This document shows, in pieces, positions 34,076 through 44,745 of a DNA stretch of 64,000 nucleotides. The position numbers were made by a program, and so were the translations under genes. Below the pieces are notes generated by a model. The model did no database searches and was not told the DNA's origin. It saw only the letters and a program-made list of their open reading frames with translations. How positions within the stretch are numbered: position 1 is the stretch's first letter; each line of letters starts with the position of its first letter. The DNA comes from Toxotes chatareus (taxonomy: Eukaryota > Chordata > Actinopteri > Toxotidae): positions 142,678 to 206,677 of the forward strand of contig JAFBJY010000141.1 in the NCBI GenBank assembly GCA_016801885.1, read 5' to 3'.

Positions 34076-34611
34076 TGTTGTGGAAGTTTTTCCCGCTGCT
34101 GCTGCTGCTGGTGAAGAATGAAATAGAGACTTCTGCCGGCCGACAAGGTTTTATTTTCTTTGCAAAGAAAAGGTCAATCAACACACAAGGTGATCTGAGT
34201 GAAGAGAGACCCCGAACATGGGGAGACCTGAGCATTTATACCTGAGGAACGCCCCCTGAGGTGTGTTTCACATTCTTTGTTTGCCACCGACATTTGGCAT
34301 GGACTCCTGGAGTGTGTTTCACACCTGGGGTATCCTGCAGGGATTTGCATTCAGGCGATAGGTGTCAAGAAGTCTAGGCATTACAAAAAGATCTGATATC
34401 TTGGCGGGGAAAGAAGGGAGTGGGGTGCCTCACGAAGAAAAACCAAATTGCAATTACAATAGGTCACAGTCTAAATACACAAAAGGGTCTGGTATCCTAG
34501 TGAGAAACAAAGGAGAGGACCAATTGTGATTACAATGGGTCACAGTCTAATACAGAAAAGGGTGTGGTATCTAGATGAGAAACAAAGGAAAAGAACCAAA
34601 TTGTCATTACA
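34076..34611 (-). repeat. 5' LTR of the provirus
   Basis: 536 bases matching 25715-26246. It carries U3-type sequence at the right side and ends TG...CA on the minus strand. The promoter region is expected here, but no TATA box was assigned with certainty (a 'tttatacctgag' reverse-complement region at 34235 is a candidate). Confidence 0.95.
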
Positions 34612-34873
34612 CCAGGACCATAGGACATGCAGCTCCGGAGCCAGAGGTACCTGCAGTAAGGTACAGAGAAACAAACACAGGACTACGGGACAGAGAGGAC
34701 ACAGAGTTAATGACATGTAATAAAGGCTAATAAATTTGAGAGTGGGTCTGAGGAGAGAAAGAGAAAGAAGAAGAAGAAGTGCACAGTAAATCATGGGATG
34801 TCCCCCAGCAGCCTAGGCCTATAGCAGCATAACTAGGGGATGATTCAGTTGCCTGAGCCAGCCCTACTAAGGG

Positions 34874-36924
34874 CTATATCCTTAACTGTAAGAAGAACAG
34901 GAAGGTTTTAAGCTTCATTTTAAAATTAGAGAGGGTGTCTGCTTCCCGAACCCAAACTGGCAGTTGGTTCCATAGGAGAGGGGCCTGATAGCTAAAGGCT
35001 CGGCCTCCCATTCTACTTTTAGAGATTTTGGGAACCATAAGCAAACCTGCATTCTGGGAACGAAGCAATCTGTTAGGATGATATGGTACTATCAGCTCTT
35101 TGAGATATGAAGGAGCCTGGCCATTGAGGGCCTTATATGTAAGGAGAAGGATTTTAAAATCAATTCTGGATTTTACAGGAAGCCAATGAAGAGAAGTTAG
35201 TACAGGAGTAATGTGATCTCTCTTGCTAATTCCAGTCAGTACTCTCGCTGCAGCATTTTGGATCAGCTGGATGCTTTTTAGAGAGTTAACTGGACATCCT
35301 GATAATGGGGAATTACAGTAGTCCAGCCGAGAAGTAACAAAAGCATGGACTAATTTTTCAGCATCACTCTGCGACAGAATGTTCCTAATCTTACTGATAT
35401 TGCGCAGGTGAAAGAAGGCGATCCTAGAGACTTGTTTTATATGTGAGTTAAAGGACAGATCCTGATCAAAAATAACTCCAAGGTTCCTCACAGTCGTACT
35501 GGAGGCTAAATTAATGCCATCCAGAGTAACTATATGATTAGATAAACTGTTTCTGAGGTGTTTGGGACCAAACAAAATAACCTCAGTTTTGTCTGAATTC
35601 AGAAGAAGAAAGTTACAGGTCATCCAGGCCTTTATGTCTTTAAGACATGCCTGAAGTATGGTTAACTGATCTGTTTCGTCTGGTTTCATAGATAAATATA
35701 GCTGGGTATCATCCGCATAGCAATGGAAATTTATTCCATGCTTCCTGATAATATTGCCTAGGGGAAGCATGTATAAGGTGAACAGTATCGGTCCAAGCAC
35801 AGAACCCTGTGGAACTCCATGACTTACTCTGGTATATATGGAGGAATCATCATTAACATGAACAAACTGGTATCTATCTGATAGATATGATTTAAACCAG
35901 CCTAGTGCTGTTCCTTTAATCCCAATAACATGTTCCAATCTATCCAATAGGATATTATGATCAATGGTGTCAAATGCAGCACTAAGGTCTAGCAGGACAA
36001 GTATAGAGACGAGTCCATTATCTGATGCTATAAGAAGGTCATTGGTAACTTTCACCAGTGCTGTCTCTGTGCTATGATGAACTCTAAATCCTGACTGAAA
36101 AACTTCAAACAAACCGTTCCTATGTAGATGATCACACAACTGAGTTGCAACAGCCTTTTCAAGAATTTTAGAATTAAAGGGAGATTGGATATAGGTCTAT
36201 AGTTTGCCAAAATGTCAGAGTCCAGAGAAGGCTTTTTAAGTAAAGGTTTGATAACTGCAACCTTAAAAGCCTGTGGGACATATCCTGTAACCAACGAGAG
36301 ATTTATCTGATCTAATATGTGAGTGCCAATCAAAGGCAACACATCTTTAAGAAGTCTGGTCGGGATAGGATCCAAAAGACATGTTGATGATTTAGATTTA
36401 GAAACTATTGAAGTCAATTCAGCTAGATCTATGGGAGAGAAACAGTCTAACGACAAATCAGGACTGGCAGACTTTTCTAAAGATGCTGTTCTAGACATAC
36501 CTACATCATTAACAGTTGTAGGCAGGATGAGATGGATTCTGTCTCTAATGTCTACTATTTTGTTGCTAAAGAAGCTCATAAAGTCATTACTAGTGAGAGC
36601 TAGAGGGATGCATGGTACAACAGAGCTATGGCTCTTTGTTAGCCTGGCTACAGTGCTGAAAAGAAACCTAGGGTTGTTCTTGTTTTCCTCTATTAATGAT
36701 GAGTAATAGGCAGTTCTTGCCTTACGAAGGGCTTTTTTATACGTTATGATGCTGTCTTTCCAGGCTAGGCGGAATTCCTCTAAATTAGTGGATAACCATT
36801 TCCTTTCCAGCTTTCGTGATATCTGCTTTAAAGTACGTATTTGTGAATTGTACCATGGAGCTAGCTTCCTCTGATTACAGACCTTCTTTTTCAAAGGGGC
36901 AACAGAGTCAAGGGTTGAACGCAA
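34874..36924 (-). pseudogene. L2-type LINE reverse transcriptase (one frameshift)
   Basis: Two overlapping frames, 36924-36052 and 36139-34874, share one protein order. The first contains the linker and the start of RT (ILANYRPISNLPLILKFLKRL). The second starts in the fingers region (FQSGFRVHHSTETAL) and holds motif A LDLSAAFDTIDHNILL, motif B HGVPQGSVLGPILFTLYMLPL without the final residue, and motif C CYADDTQLYLS. The C-terminal region has LTSLHWLPVKSRIDFKILLLTYK. All catalytic Asp residues are present. A single indel near 36100 breaks the frame. Confidence 0.92.
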
Positions 36925-37081
36925 TGAAGCAGCAGTATTATCAACTAGATAGTCTATATCTGCTGGAGTAACGTTTAGGCCATTGCCCTCTGTAAAACTG
37001 GCACATGGCAGCGGAGATAATAAAGATGGAATAGCTTCCTTATATTTGATAACAGCATTATCAGACAGAAACCTACAGTAG

Positions 37082-37600
37082 TTAATTTTTTTCAGATGCT
37101 GTGCAGTTCATTATTGTAAATTCAAATGTTACTAAAGAATGATCAGATAAAACAGGGTTCTGAGGGAATACTGTCAAATATTCAGCTTCTATGCCATAGG
37201 TTAGTACAAGATCAAGGGTGTGATTAAAACAGCGAGTTGGTTTGTTAACATTTTGTAAAAAGCCAATTGAGTCTAATACTGAATAGAAAGCAGTCTTAAG
37301 GCTGTCATTGTGGGTATCGACATGAATATTAAAGTCGCCCACTATAATTACTCTATCCGTACTAAGCACTAAATCAGATAAAAATTCAGTGAATTCAGAC
37401 AAAAACTCAGAGTAAGCAGCAGGTGGACGATACACCACAGCAAATAGTACTGGTTTTTCTGTCTTCCAATTTGGATGTGAGAGGCTGAGGATAAGGCTTT
37501 CAAATGTACTATATTTCGGCTTAGGTCTAGGATTAATTAATAAACTTGAGTGGTAGATTGCTGCCACTCCTCCTCCTCGGCCTGTGCCTCGAGGAATCAC
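37082..37600 (-). pseudogene. L2-type LINE endonuclease, 5'-truncated
   Basis: A 172-codon frame with RGGGVAAIYHSS, FAVVYRPP, IIVGDFNIHVD (catalytic Asp/Asn), and NPVLSDHSLVTFEF (catalytic Asp/His). This covers the central and C-terminal part of an apurinic-type endonuclease. The N-terminal Glu box is missing. It stops at 37082 just before a run of t residues, after which the linker continues in another frame. Confidence 0.88.
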
Positions 37601-37615
37601 ACAACTATAAATGTT

Positions 37616-38602
37616 TGAACCATATATTATGGATTTCTTATGAGATTTATATTGTCAATAAAGACTTGTTTAATATACATTCATGACCCACAGCCAGCAA
37701 AGGCAGACACCTCATGTGTTTTATTCATCTAATCATGTGCTGTAATTGGTCATTGTGGTCTTGTTTTTTTTTTAATTTCGCCTTACAACTGATATTTTTG
37801 TACCTTATGTGTTAAGCCCTTAACACTCCGGCCAAATTTGCCCAAAACACCTGTCAAAAACATGCCCAAATTAAATTCAAAGCTGTTCTTGAGCCCTTAG
37901 GAGGACATTCAAAAGTTTGGTCTCTTTGTGAAGGTAACACTCTAAAGTTTTTATTTCAGCAGTCTGATGTACTGTAGGTGTAACTGGTATGGAGTAAGAG
38001 AATATTAAACACAGGAAAAAAAATTCTTTTTTTACTCGCCTGGATTTTTTTTGTAAAAATGCATCTTTCTAATAACCTGGGCTTGTAGGTTAGGATTAGA
38101 TGACAACATATTTCTGTAGACTGAAGTCCTACCCATTCCATGTTAAAATTTCATAGTAATTGTACAAAAAATTGACTGTTTTGCACAGGTTTTTCAGTGG
38201 GTATGTCCAGGCGTTCTCAAGAGCTATCCAAAATGGCCACTTTGGATAGCTCTTGGGCACGCCAGGTGCCAAGTGTATAACTCCTGAATGCTTCAACATA
38301 CAGACATCAATGACGGCTCTAATGAAAGGTGACACTTAGAGGAATCATATTCCATATTGATTCCTCCAATATATTAATATTCATATTAATATTCATATTC
38401 ATATTCACAATTTGTAGTACAAAAATCGTTATGGAAGAGAGAACACATTGAATGCTCATTATTCTATTGAAACTAAATGTGCATTATAAGAAATTAGTCA
38501 GAAAAAGTGCTATGGTCAGAAATCAACACCTTTATGTGAATGAATCACATACTATTCACAGCAAACTGTTTACATATTTACAATTTCACCTTCCTAAGTT
38601 TG
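37616..38602. other. Gene-free stretch with a hairpin
   Basis: No gene seen. Contains the inverted repeat listed separately at 38208-38265 and a 'catattaatatt' tract at 38360-38410. Confidence 0.5.
38208..38265. repeat. Short perfect hairpin
   Basis: Two 15-base arms, 38218-38232 and 38241-38255, are perfect reverse complements (CAAGAGCTATCCAAA) around an 8-base loop. Imperfect pairing extends outward (ggcgt ... acgcc). Confidence 0.9.
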
Positions 38603-38680
38603 GCCGCCTGGTTAGCTCAGTTGGTAGAACATGAGACTCAATATCTCAGGATCGTGGGTTTGAGCCCCACTCTGGACGGC
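38603..38680 (+). tRNA. tRNA-Lys-like sequence, pseudogene or SINE head
   Basis: A tRNA-Lys(CUU)-like sequence with intact A box (TTAGCTCAGTTGG) and B box (GGGTTTGAGCCCC) for RNA polymerase III. The anticodon stem GAGA/TCTC is kept, but the loop reads CTCAATA, so the anticodon position would be CAA rather than CTT. The D-arm/acceptor spacing is odd and the acceptor stem is imperfect. Probably a tRNA-derived SINE head or pseudogene rather than a working tRNA. Confidence 0.6.
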
Positions 38681-40202
38681 ACCACCTCCACCTCCCCAGG
38701 TGGTGAGCCCACAGGTGGTGAGTCCACCGTAGAATTTCGGTGTGGACCGGGCAGCCACAACCTGGGCCTGGACCCAGATGATGATGGCAGATGATGACGG
38801 CAGATGATGACATCATCACGTTATTCTCAGCATGCCATGCAGTAATGTAAGAGTTGACTGGTCAACCTGTGTGGTTGGGGAGCGTTAGCGGGGGTTACAG
38901 ATACAGGAGAGAAAGAGAGAGAGAACAGCCCCTAAAGAGACAACACGCTGAGAAGACAAAATGAGTGACCGCAGGAAAATTAATTCATTTACACGTAATT
39001 TTACATTATTTTGTTAATAAATTAATTTAAGCAACAACATCTGAACATCTCAACATCAAAAACATCTGCGGAGCCCCTGAGGAGCTGAAAGAACCGGCAC
39101 TTTTTAGTGAGCTGAGCCATAAGAAAATACTACTGTTTTTACGCACATACGCACGACTAGCTGACATCCAATATATTTGTTTACGCACGGTCTTGTAGCC
39201 CCTCCTCCTTCCCCAACCCCGACATGTCACACTTCCCCGTGACTGGAATTTCATTGGCTACACGGCCATTAGATCAGATTCAGCGTTAGATATGATAGGC
39301 GGAAACGACAAGCCTAAGAGTGGGGGTGTACTTTAACGTGACAGAGTCGCTCATTGGCTATTTCTGGCTATGGGGGGGGCATAGATCTTCCTGGATGGTC
39401 AAATGAGGTGTCAATCAAAAGCAGAGGGCAGGGACTACAAACCAAGCTCCATGGGATCAACTTTCAAAACAAAACAGAGGCGACAAAACGTAGAAACGGA
39501 GTAATAGTGCGCTGTGTTTTCAGTCGGAACAATCCGATTGCAACTTTTGATCATTTATGCACCTAAAGAAATGTTTTTGACCGCATTTTTCAACTCGACG
39601 TGATTCTTTAGACTCTTCCCGACAAAACAAGACCATTTTTTGTTGTTGTTGCGCTGCGTGTTGAACCGCAGGGCGACTAGTAAAAAATAAAAACAATGAG
39701 CGACAACAGTTATTACTTTGATGTTTTTTAGAAGATGGTTTAGTTCTACCTTAAGTCGTTGTTTTATTTTGTCAAGGTTTATATCGCTGAAAAGATAGGA
39801 CTTTCAGCTTTCAAATGATGTGCTGCATGCGCACCACCTTAAATGCAGTAGTTATGTAGGTACAAAAAACACAGACATGTCCGAGAAATAGCATGACGGC
39901 CCACCCGATACTGTGTCACTGAATACTGACACGTGCTGGACCTTAAAAATCCTTACAGGCAATCTAGTTGACAGACTCAACTGACACTGACTTGATGATC
40001 TAGTATATACAATAATATAATTATTCTTTTCATTGTATTTATATTTCATTGTATTTTATATTGTATTTTTCATATCTTCATTTAAATTTAAAATATCTGA
40101 TTTTTTTTAGATACAGTCAATGTGAACATGTATCATAACGTGAAAATCAAAGTGAACGAAGTGTTGTGAATGAGGATGCTTGTGGACTGGGATTTTTTTT
40201 TT
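38681..40202. other. Gene-free stretch
   Basis: After the tRNA-like block come GATGATG repeats (38770-38815) and then about 1.4 kb of unassigned sequence with no supported frame. Part may be the non-coding 3' region of the hAT element that follows. Confidence 0.4.
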
Positions 40203-40526
40203 TTACAAATTTTTATTCAAAAAAATAAGTTTTTCCAACGTTTTGAAATTGAGTCTGTTACGCTTTTTTGATACAACTTCTCCAGCTGTAGAAAACACCC
40301 GCTCACACGGCAGAGATGAGGCTGGAGTGCAGAGAAATTGAAAGGAAAGCCGGAAGAGGTTTGGATAGATTGTCTTTTGGTTGTCCCAGTATCTCTTAGG
40401 ATCCTGGTCCCTGGCAATATTGCCGTCTGTCAGGTATCTCTGCACCTCCTGGATGGCATCAGCTGTGACACTTTTGGTCTGCTTGCCCACTTCGATGTCG
40501 AGATGTTGCCAGAGGTTAGAGAGAAT
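40203..40526 (-). pseudogene. hAT transposase C-terminal fragment
   Basis: The minus strand encodes about 108 residues of the hAT dimerisation domain (Dimer_Tnp_hAT): KRYWDNQKTIYPNLFRLSFQF, then ASSLPCERVFSTAGEV, and KRNRLNFKTLEKLIFLNKNL at the end. The frame runs into the Polinton terminal repeat at 40526, so the N-terminal part (BED finger and RNase H-like catalytic core) is missing. It is most simply cut by the Polinton insertion. No continuation was recognised beyond 56464. Confidence 0.9.
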
Positions 40527-40703
40527 AGAGTACACCCTTCTGTCAAGATAATTTATGACCCCCCGACCCCCCCAAGTTGACCGCCAGTTGACCCCCCTCC
40601 CTTCCCGCCACAGGACCCACGTGACCCCTCCCTAGTATGACGTCACACACCCCCCCTTGGTCCACGCCCCTGGGAAAACCCCTCATCATCCCTCCCTCCT
40701 CCA
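40527..40703. repeat. Polinton left terminal inverted repeat
   Basis: About 175 bases, reverse complement of 56288-56464, with only C/G-run length differences. It includes AAGTTGACCGCCAGTTGAC and CCACAGGACCCACGTGACCC blocks and an 'actagtatgacgtcac'-like CRE core. Confidence 0.93.
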
Positions 40704-41673
40704 GCCATTTTCCATAGGAGATATAGTAGCTGAAAACGAATATAAAGGTTCTGAAAACACAAAGTTTCCAAGTTGCAAAAGAGGCAGCACAGTATAGCAG
40801 TCATCATGTCGGGAAAAATGAGGTGTGACAACGATCGCAAAGCGGTTTTCTCTGAGCCAAGGGAAATGAAGAAGACTGTGAGTTTTTTATGACGAAAGAC
40901 CAGACAGGAGCCCCAAGCAGACAGACAACGAAGAAACCATGATGGAAGACGCCGCCAGTGAGCCTCAGCAAAAGACGCCTCGATCCAACCAGATCGCTGA
41001 TTAGCGAGACGCCCATCAATGTTCACGAAGAGTCGCCTCGAGGCCGAATACCCCAAGAGAACAACGGTGTATCTGCGACGACTGCAGACGCCATCCTCCG
41101 TGGCTCTGAAAGAAGAATGGTCTTTACAGCCCCACGGACTGTGTGGATGGTGGGGTTATGCGTTCAAGTATGAAACAGGGGAGCTGTGGCTGTATCAGCG
41201 GGTCAGGATGAAGCCTTGGGAACTCTGTCCACCATAGCTACGCTGACTTCTGTCGATTGGGGTGTGCTGAAACACTTGCTAATGTATCGACGCTGCGCCG
41301 CAAAGGTCCCCGAGCCGTTAGAGGTCATCGAGTGTGATTGCCCAACACCAGAGAGCTGTGGGAGCTTGCAGCCTCTCCCCACCGGCGCGGAGCTGGCACG
41401 AAAAAAGATCACTTTCAGCGCCGTATGGCTGTCCAAAACTACGGTCTGCGGTCGATGGTTCCTCCGGTCAGCCTGCGGACGTCCGAGGATCCGGGCAGTA
41501 AGGAGTTCCTTGTTTTGGAGTGTTTCAATTCAGACTGCGGCGTATTCCGTACATTATTAGCCCTGCCGCTTCGTGTCTGGCATGAAACGATGAGCGAAGC
41601 GGAAGGAAATATCAACACTCTTTTCCGTAATTGTCGCAACTGGAGGGAGGCTTTAGTGGTGAAAAAGCCTTGA
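40704..41673 (+). pseudogene. Polinton gene of unknown function (first)
   Basis: From an ATG at 40807 a short frame (MSGKMRCDND..., stop at 40893) is followed in other frames by further coding-like pieces. The last open piece is 41338-41673 and ends REALVVKKP. The composition (Arg/Cys rich, VLECFNSDCGVFRTLLALPLR) differs from random translation, and the position matches the accessory region of fish Polintons. I do not recognise a domain. Confidence 0.45.
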
Positions 41674-41750
41674 CCTTCTAGACTCTTCCATCCCCCCTCC
41701 CCCTCTGCAGCATCCTCCTAGACCACGCCCCAAAGCACTATAAAAGAGAC

Positions 41751-42656
41751 TTGGAAAGTGAAGAAAAGATATGTTCGGTGACGAGATGGAACACGACGAG
41801 GCTTGCTGTTCAAAAGGGGGCTCCATGCACAGCGGTCTGCTCCACTTGCGGGCGGTTCGGCAGCATCAAGGTCGCCAAGCTTCACGCCGCACTACAGTCC
41901 TCAGACATGGAAGAGACCCAGGTTCCGCTACACCGCCGCCTCACCGCCTCCATCCCCAGCCTCCGCTACTCAGGGTATGTCTCCACAGCAGCCCTCACCA
42001 CCACCTTCATCACCCGCCCAGTATCTCAGATGCAGAGATTGCCTCAGACGCGGAGGACGCCGAGCACTCCCCTAGCTCCGTCGCCTCAGATGCGGAGGAC
42101 GCCGAGCAGTCCCCTAGCTCGCTGGAGGACGCCGAGCAGTCCCTAGCCTCAGACGCTGGAGGACTCCCGATCCCTGCCTCCCAGCCTCCTTCAACTTTAT
42201 CAGAAGAACGCAGTTGGTGGAGAAGTCGACGAAGTCGACGGCTGGATCTCATCGGCGCCATCGAGGCTGTAAAATCCGCTTGTACCATCTGCTCAACCTG
42301 ACTGTTCACAAGTTCCTCCGTGACAACTGCTACGGCTGTCTGGTCAACCATCCTAGCCAGACCCAACACATGTGTCTGGAAGTACTTGAAGAAGGTTTTA
42401 CCAGACCAACTACTACGGGCTGATGAGGCGACTTTGTACTCCCAGATTGATTCCTTCCATTCAACGCCTACTGACCTTGCGCAACATCCGAGTCGAGGAC
42501 GAGAGAGTCAGATGCGTGACAGAAACCCTTTACACGAACTGAAATCGGTCAGGAAAATCGACGAGAGCATCAGCGAGATGTACGATGACTTGATCGGAGA
42601 GGATGTGGTGAAAATCGGACAACTCGCAGCAGTCAGCGAGTGCTGGAACGATAAGT
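41751..42656 (+). pseudogene. Polinton accessory gene with Cys/His cluster
   Basis: Overlapping frames across this interval share one likely protein. The first half is low complexity (DAEDAEQSPSS repeats, from a 33-base-type tandem repeat at 42040-42160). The second half has a compact Cys/His block, DNCYGCLVNHPSQTQHMCL (about 42320-42378), and then a helical region ending DDLIGEDVVKIGQL (to 42656). The C-x2-C...H-x-C arrangement suggests zinc binding. It could be one of the regulatory accessory proteins of adintovirus-like elements (inference). At least two frame changes. Confidence 0.5.
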
Positions 42657-42680
42657 AAGTCCTTTTGTGAAAATAACAAA

Positions 42681-43146
42681 ATGGGTCATCAGTGGGCAAA
42701 ATGTGTGAGGGCTGTGGAAGACCTATCTGCCATTTCTCAGTTAATTCATCTTTTGGATCAAGTTATTCAAAACAAAATCTCAAGGCTGAGAGACTCTACA
42801 GTAGCTGAAATCGCATCGAATGGAAAACATTCTGGACAAAGTTCGCTCCTGCTCTGTCGACACCCCTTGGCAGACGCTTTGTACACGATGCTGTGTGCAT
42901 CAACCCAGGTAGTTTGTCAGAGACCTTGGAAAAATTGTGAAAGAATGGACTAGAGACTCTTTTTTTCGTATCAGTCCCGGTCATGTGTTCAGTCTGTATG
43001 CTTTGTTTGTGGATGCTGCCAGTTACTGTCTGCAAAACAACTTGCCTCTGTCTATCACCGCTGAACTGGTGAAATTACACTACATCGTTTACACTCACTC
43101 GGATCCCTCCGTGCTAAGCTTGGCTTTAAAAATTTTAAAAAGTTAG
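42681..43146 (+). pseudogene. Polinton accessory gene of unknown function
   Basis: A 90-codon frame from 42681 overlaps a second frame to 43146 that contains VKEWTRDSFF-like, then FSLYALFVDAASYCLQNNLPL and LVKLHYIVYTHSDPS. Probably one helical protein of about 150 residues with a frame break near 42930. The helix pattern has some similarity to viral Bcl-2-like proteins, but no BH1 signature that I could confirm, so I leave it unassigned. Confidence 0.4.
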
Positions 43147-43164
43147 ATGGGCATGCTTTTTGAT

Positions 43165-43470
43165 ATTTTTCTTCAAACATTGTATATAGCCGTTTTTTCT
43201 TCAAACATTGTATTTTACCTATTTTCTTCAAACATTGTATTTTTAGCTATTTTTTGCTCAAACATTGTATATATAGCCGTTTTTTCTTCAAACATTGTTT
43301 TTTACCTATTTTTCTTCAAACATTGTATTTAGCTATTTTGCTCAAACATTGTATTATGTTATGTTCTTTAAACATTGTATTTAGCTATTTTGCTCAAACA
43401 TTGTATTTAGCTATGTTCTTCATACATTGTATTATGTTATGTTCTTTAAACATTGTATTTAGCTATTTTT
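43165..43470. repeat. AT-rich minisatellite
   Basis: About 10 imperfect units of 22-30 bases built on 'ttcaaacattgtat' followed by 'ttagctatttt' variants. It separates the accessory genes from the integrase. 43500-43530 is A-rich with aataaa signals. Confidence 0.92.
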
Positions 43471-43611
43471 TTGGTGTTGTTGAAACATGTATGCGCCTAA
43501 AAAAAAATAAAGAAAATAAAGAAAACAATAAAAAGCACTCTAGTCTCATTGTTGCTTCATTTCAGCGTTAGAAACTACTGAAGAAGGGAGGGATGGGTGA
43601 GAGCGCAGGTG

Positions 43612-44677
43612 ATGAAAAGAGTGTATTACAACCCTGCTCATCCGGGCAGCTTTGAGGAGTAGATCGATTCAAGAGAGCCGCAGTAGATGAAACGGAGAGA
43701 AAGTCAAGGCCGAAAACGCCAGAGAGTTTTTATCCGAGCAAGACGCTTACACTCTGCACAAACCCTCCAGAATACATTTTCCCAGAAACCGAGTGTTTGT
43801 CCCCGCCTTTAAACCAATTTCAGGCTGATCTTTGTGACATGCAGGCTCTGTCCGAACATAACGACGGGTACAAGTATTTATTAACGGTCATCGATGTATT
43901 TTCCAAAAGGCCTATGTCCGGCGTTAAAAAAAAACGACGGCCGATGCAGTAACGCCGGCCTTTGAATCTATTTTCCAAGACAGCAAAACGCCGGAAAAGC
44001 TGCAAACAGACGCTGGTAAAGAATTTTTCAACCAAAAGTTTGAAGCCCTGATGAAGAAGTACGGTATAGTACATTTTGCTACAGCCAGTGACCTGAAGGC
44101 CTCGGTGATTGAAAGATTTAACCGTGACGCTGAAAACTAGAATGTGGAGATATTTTACGGCCAACAATACTCATCGATACCTCGACGCCTTACAACATTT
44201 GGCGACAGCTACAACAACAGCTTCCACAGCAGTATTAAAATGACTCCTGCGCAGGTGACCTCGGAGAACGCCTCTCAAGTGTTTCAAAATTTGTACGGCA
44301 CGCTTCCCCTCGACACAGAGAGAGGCGCCAAAGATGAAGTTTAAGAAGGGGAACTGGTCAGAATATCCAAACTACGAGGGGTGTTTGATAAAAAATACGA
44401 ACAAAGTTTCACAGACGGCGTGTTTACGGTGTCAGACCGCCTACCTCGCACTTCTCCGGTATACAGGCTCAAACATTATGATGGTGAACCTATCCAGGGA
44501 TCGCTTTTACGAAGCAGAGTTGCAGAAAGTAAAATGGCTAAAGACAGAACGTACAGAGTGGAAGAAATTTTGAAAAGGCGCATCATCAGGGGTGTAAAAC
44601 AGGTTTTAGTACGTTGGAAAAACTGGCCTGAGAAATTCAACAGTTGGGTCAAAGCCTCGGATCTGAAAGACATTTAA
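43612..44677 (+). pseudogene. Polinton integrase (rve family, chromodomain at C-terminus)
   Basis: A retrovirus-like DDE integrase that would join element ends to the genome. The start at 43612 gives MKRVYYNPAHPGSF, matching the usual Polinton integrase N-terminus. Catalytic parts: FQADLCDMQALSEHNDGYKYLLTVID-type block (first Asp, about 43828, cut here for length), LQTDAGKEFFN block with the second Asp (about 44000), and DLKASVIERFNR with the Glu (about 44095). The C-terminus 44530-44677 is a chromodomain: RTYRVEEILKRR, VLVRWKNWPEKFNSW. At least four frame changes (for example at 43660, 43930, 44130, 44340) break it. Confidence 0.9.
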
Positions 44678-44745
44678 ATCTGTGTGCCTCATGACCGCTT
44701 TTCATTATTCGCTCCTCTAGTCACTGCCGCCGCCGCCGCTTCAGT

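Larger units (their letters stand above)
25715..34611 (-). mobile_element. Endogenous retrovirus (gammaretrovirus-like provirus), recent insertion
   Basis: A provirus of 8.9 kb transcribed from the minus strand: LTR - primer site - gag - pol - env - polypurine tract - LTR. It lies inside the 3' UTR of a LINE with a 4-bp duplication (CCAG at 25711-25714 and 34612-34615). The LTRs begin TG and end CA and differ mainly by homopolymer-length changes and one CTG-type repeat difference, so insertion is recent. Pol order, the CWVC and CX6CC motifs in Env and the simple gag-pol-env layout place it with gammaretrovirus/class I-like elements. All genes are interrupted by frame changes, and the integrase core is missing. 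Confidence 0.93.
34612..37615 (-). mobile_element. L2/CR1-group LINE body, interrupted in the 3' UTR by the provirus
   Basis: A minus-strand LINE with endonuclease (37600-37082), linker, and reverse transcriptase (to 34874), followed by the 3' UTR that is cut at 34612 and continues at 25714-25206. The 5' end is truncated within the endonuclease domain. A fragment of the same family lies at 18690-19010, and 3' UTR copies at 6160-6440 and 10345-10745. Confidence 0.9.
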
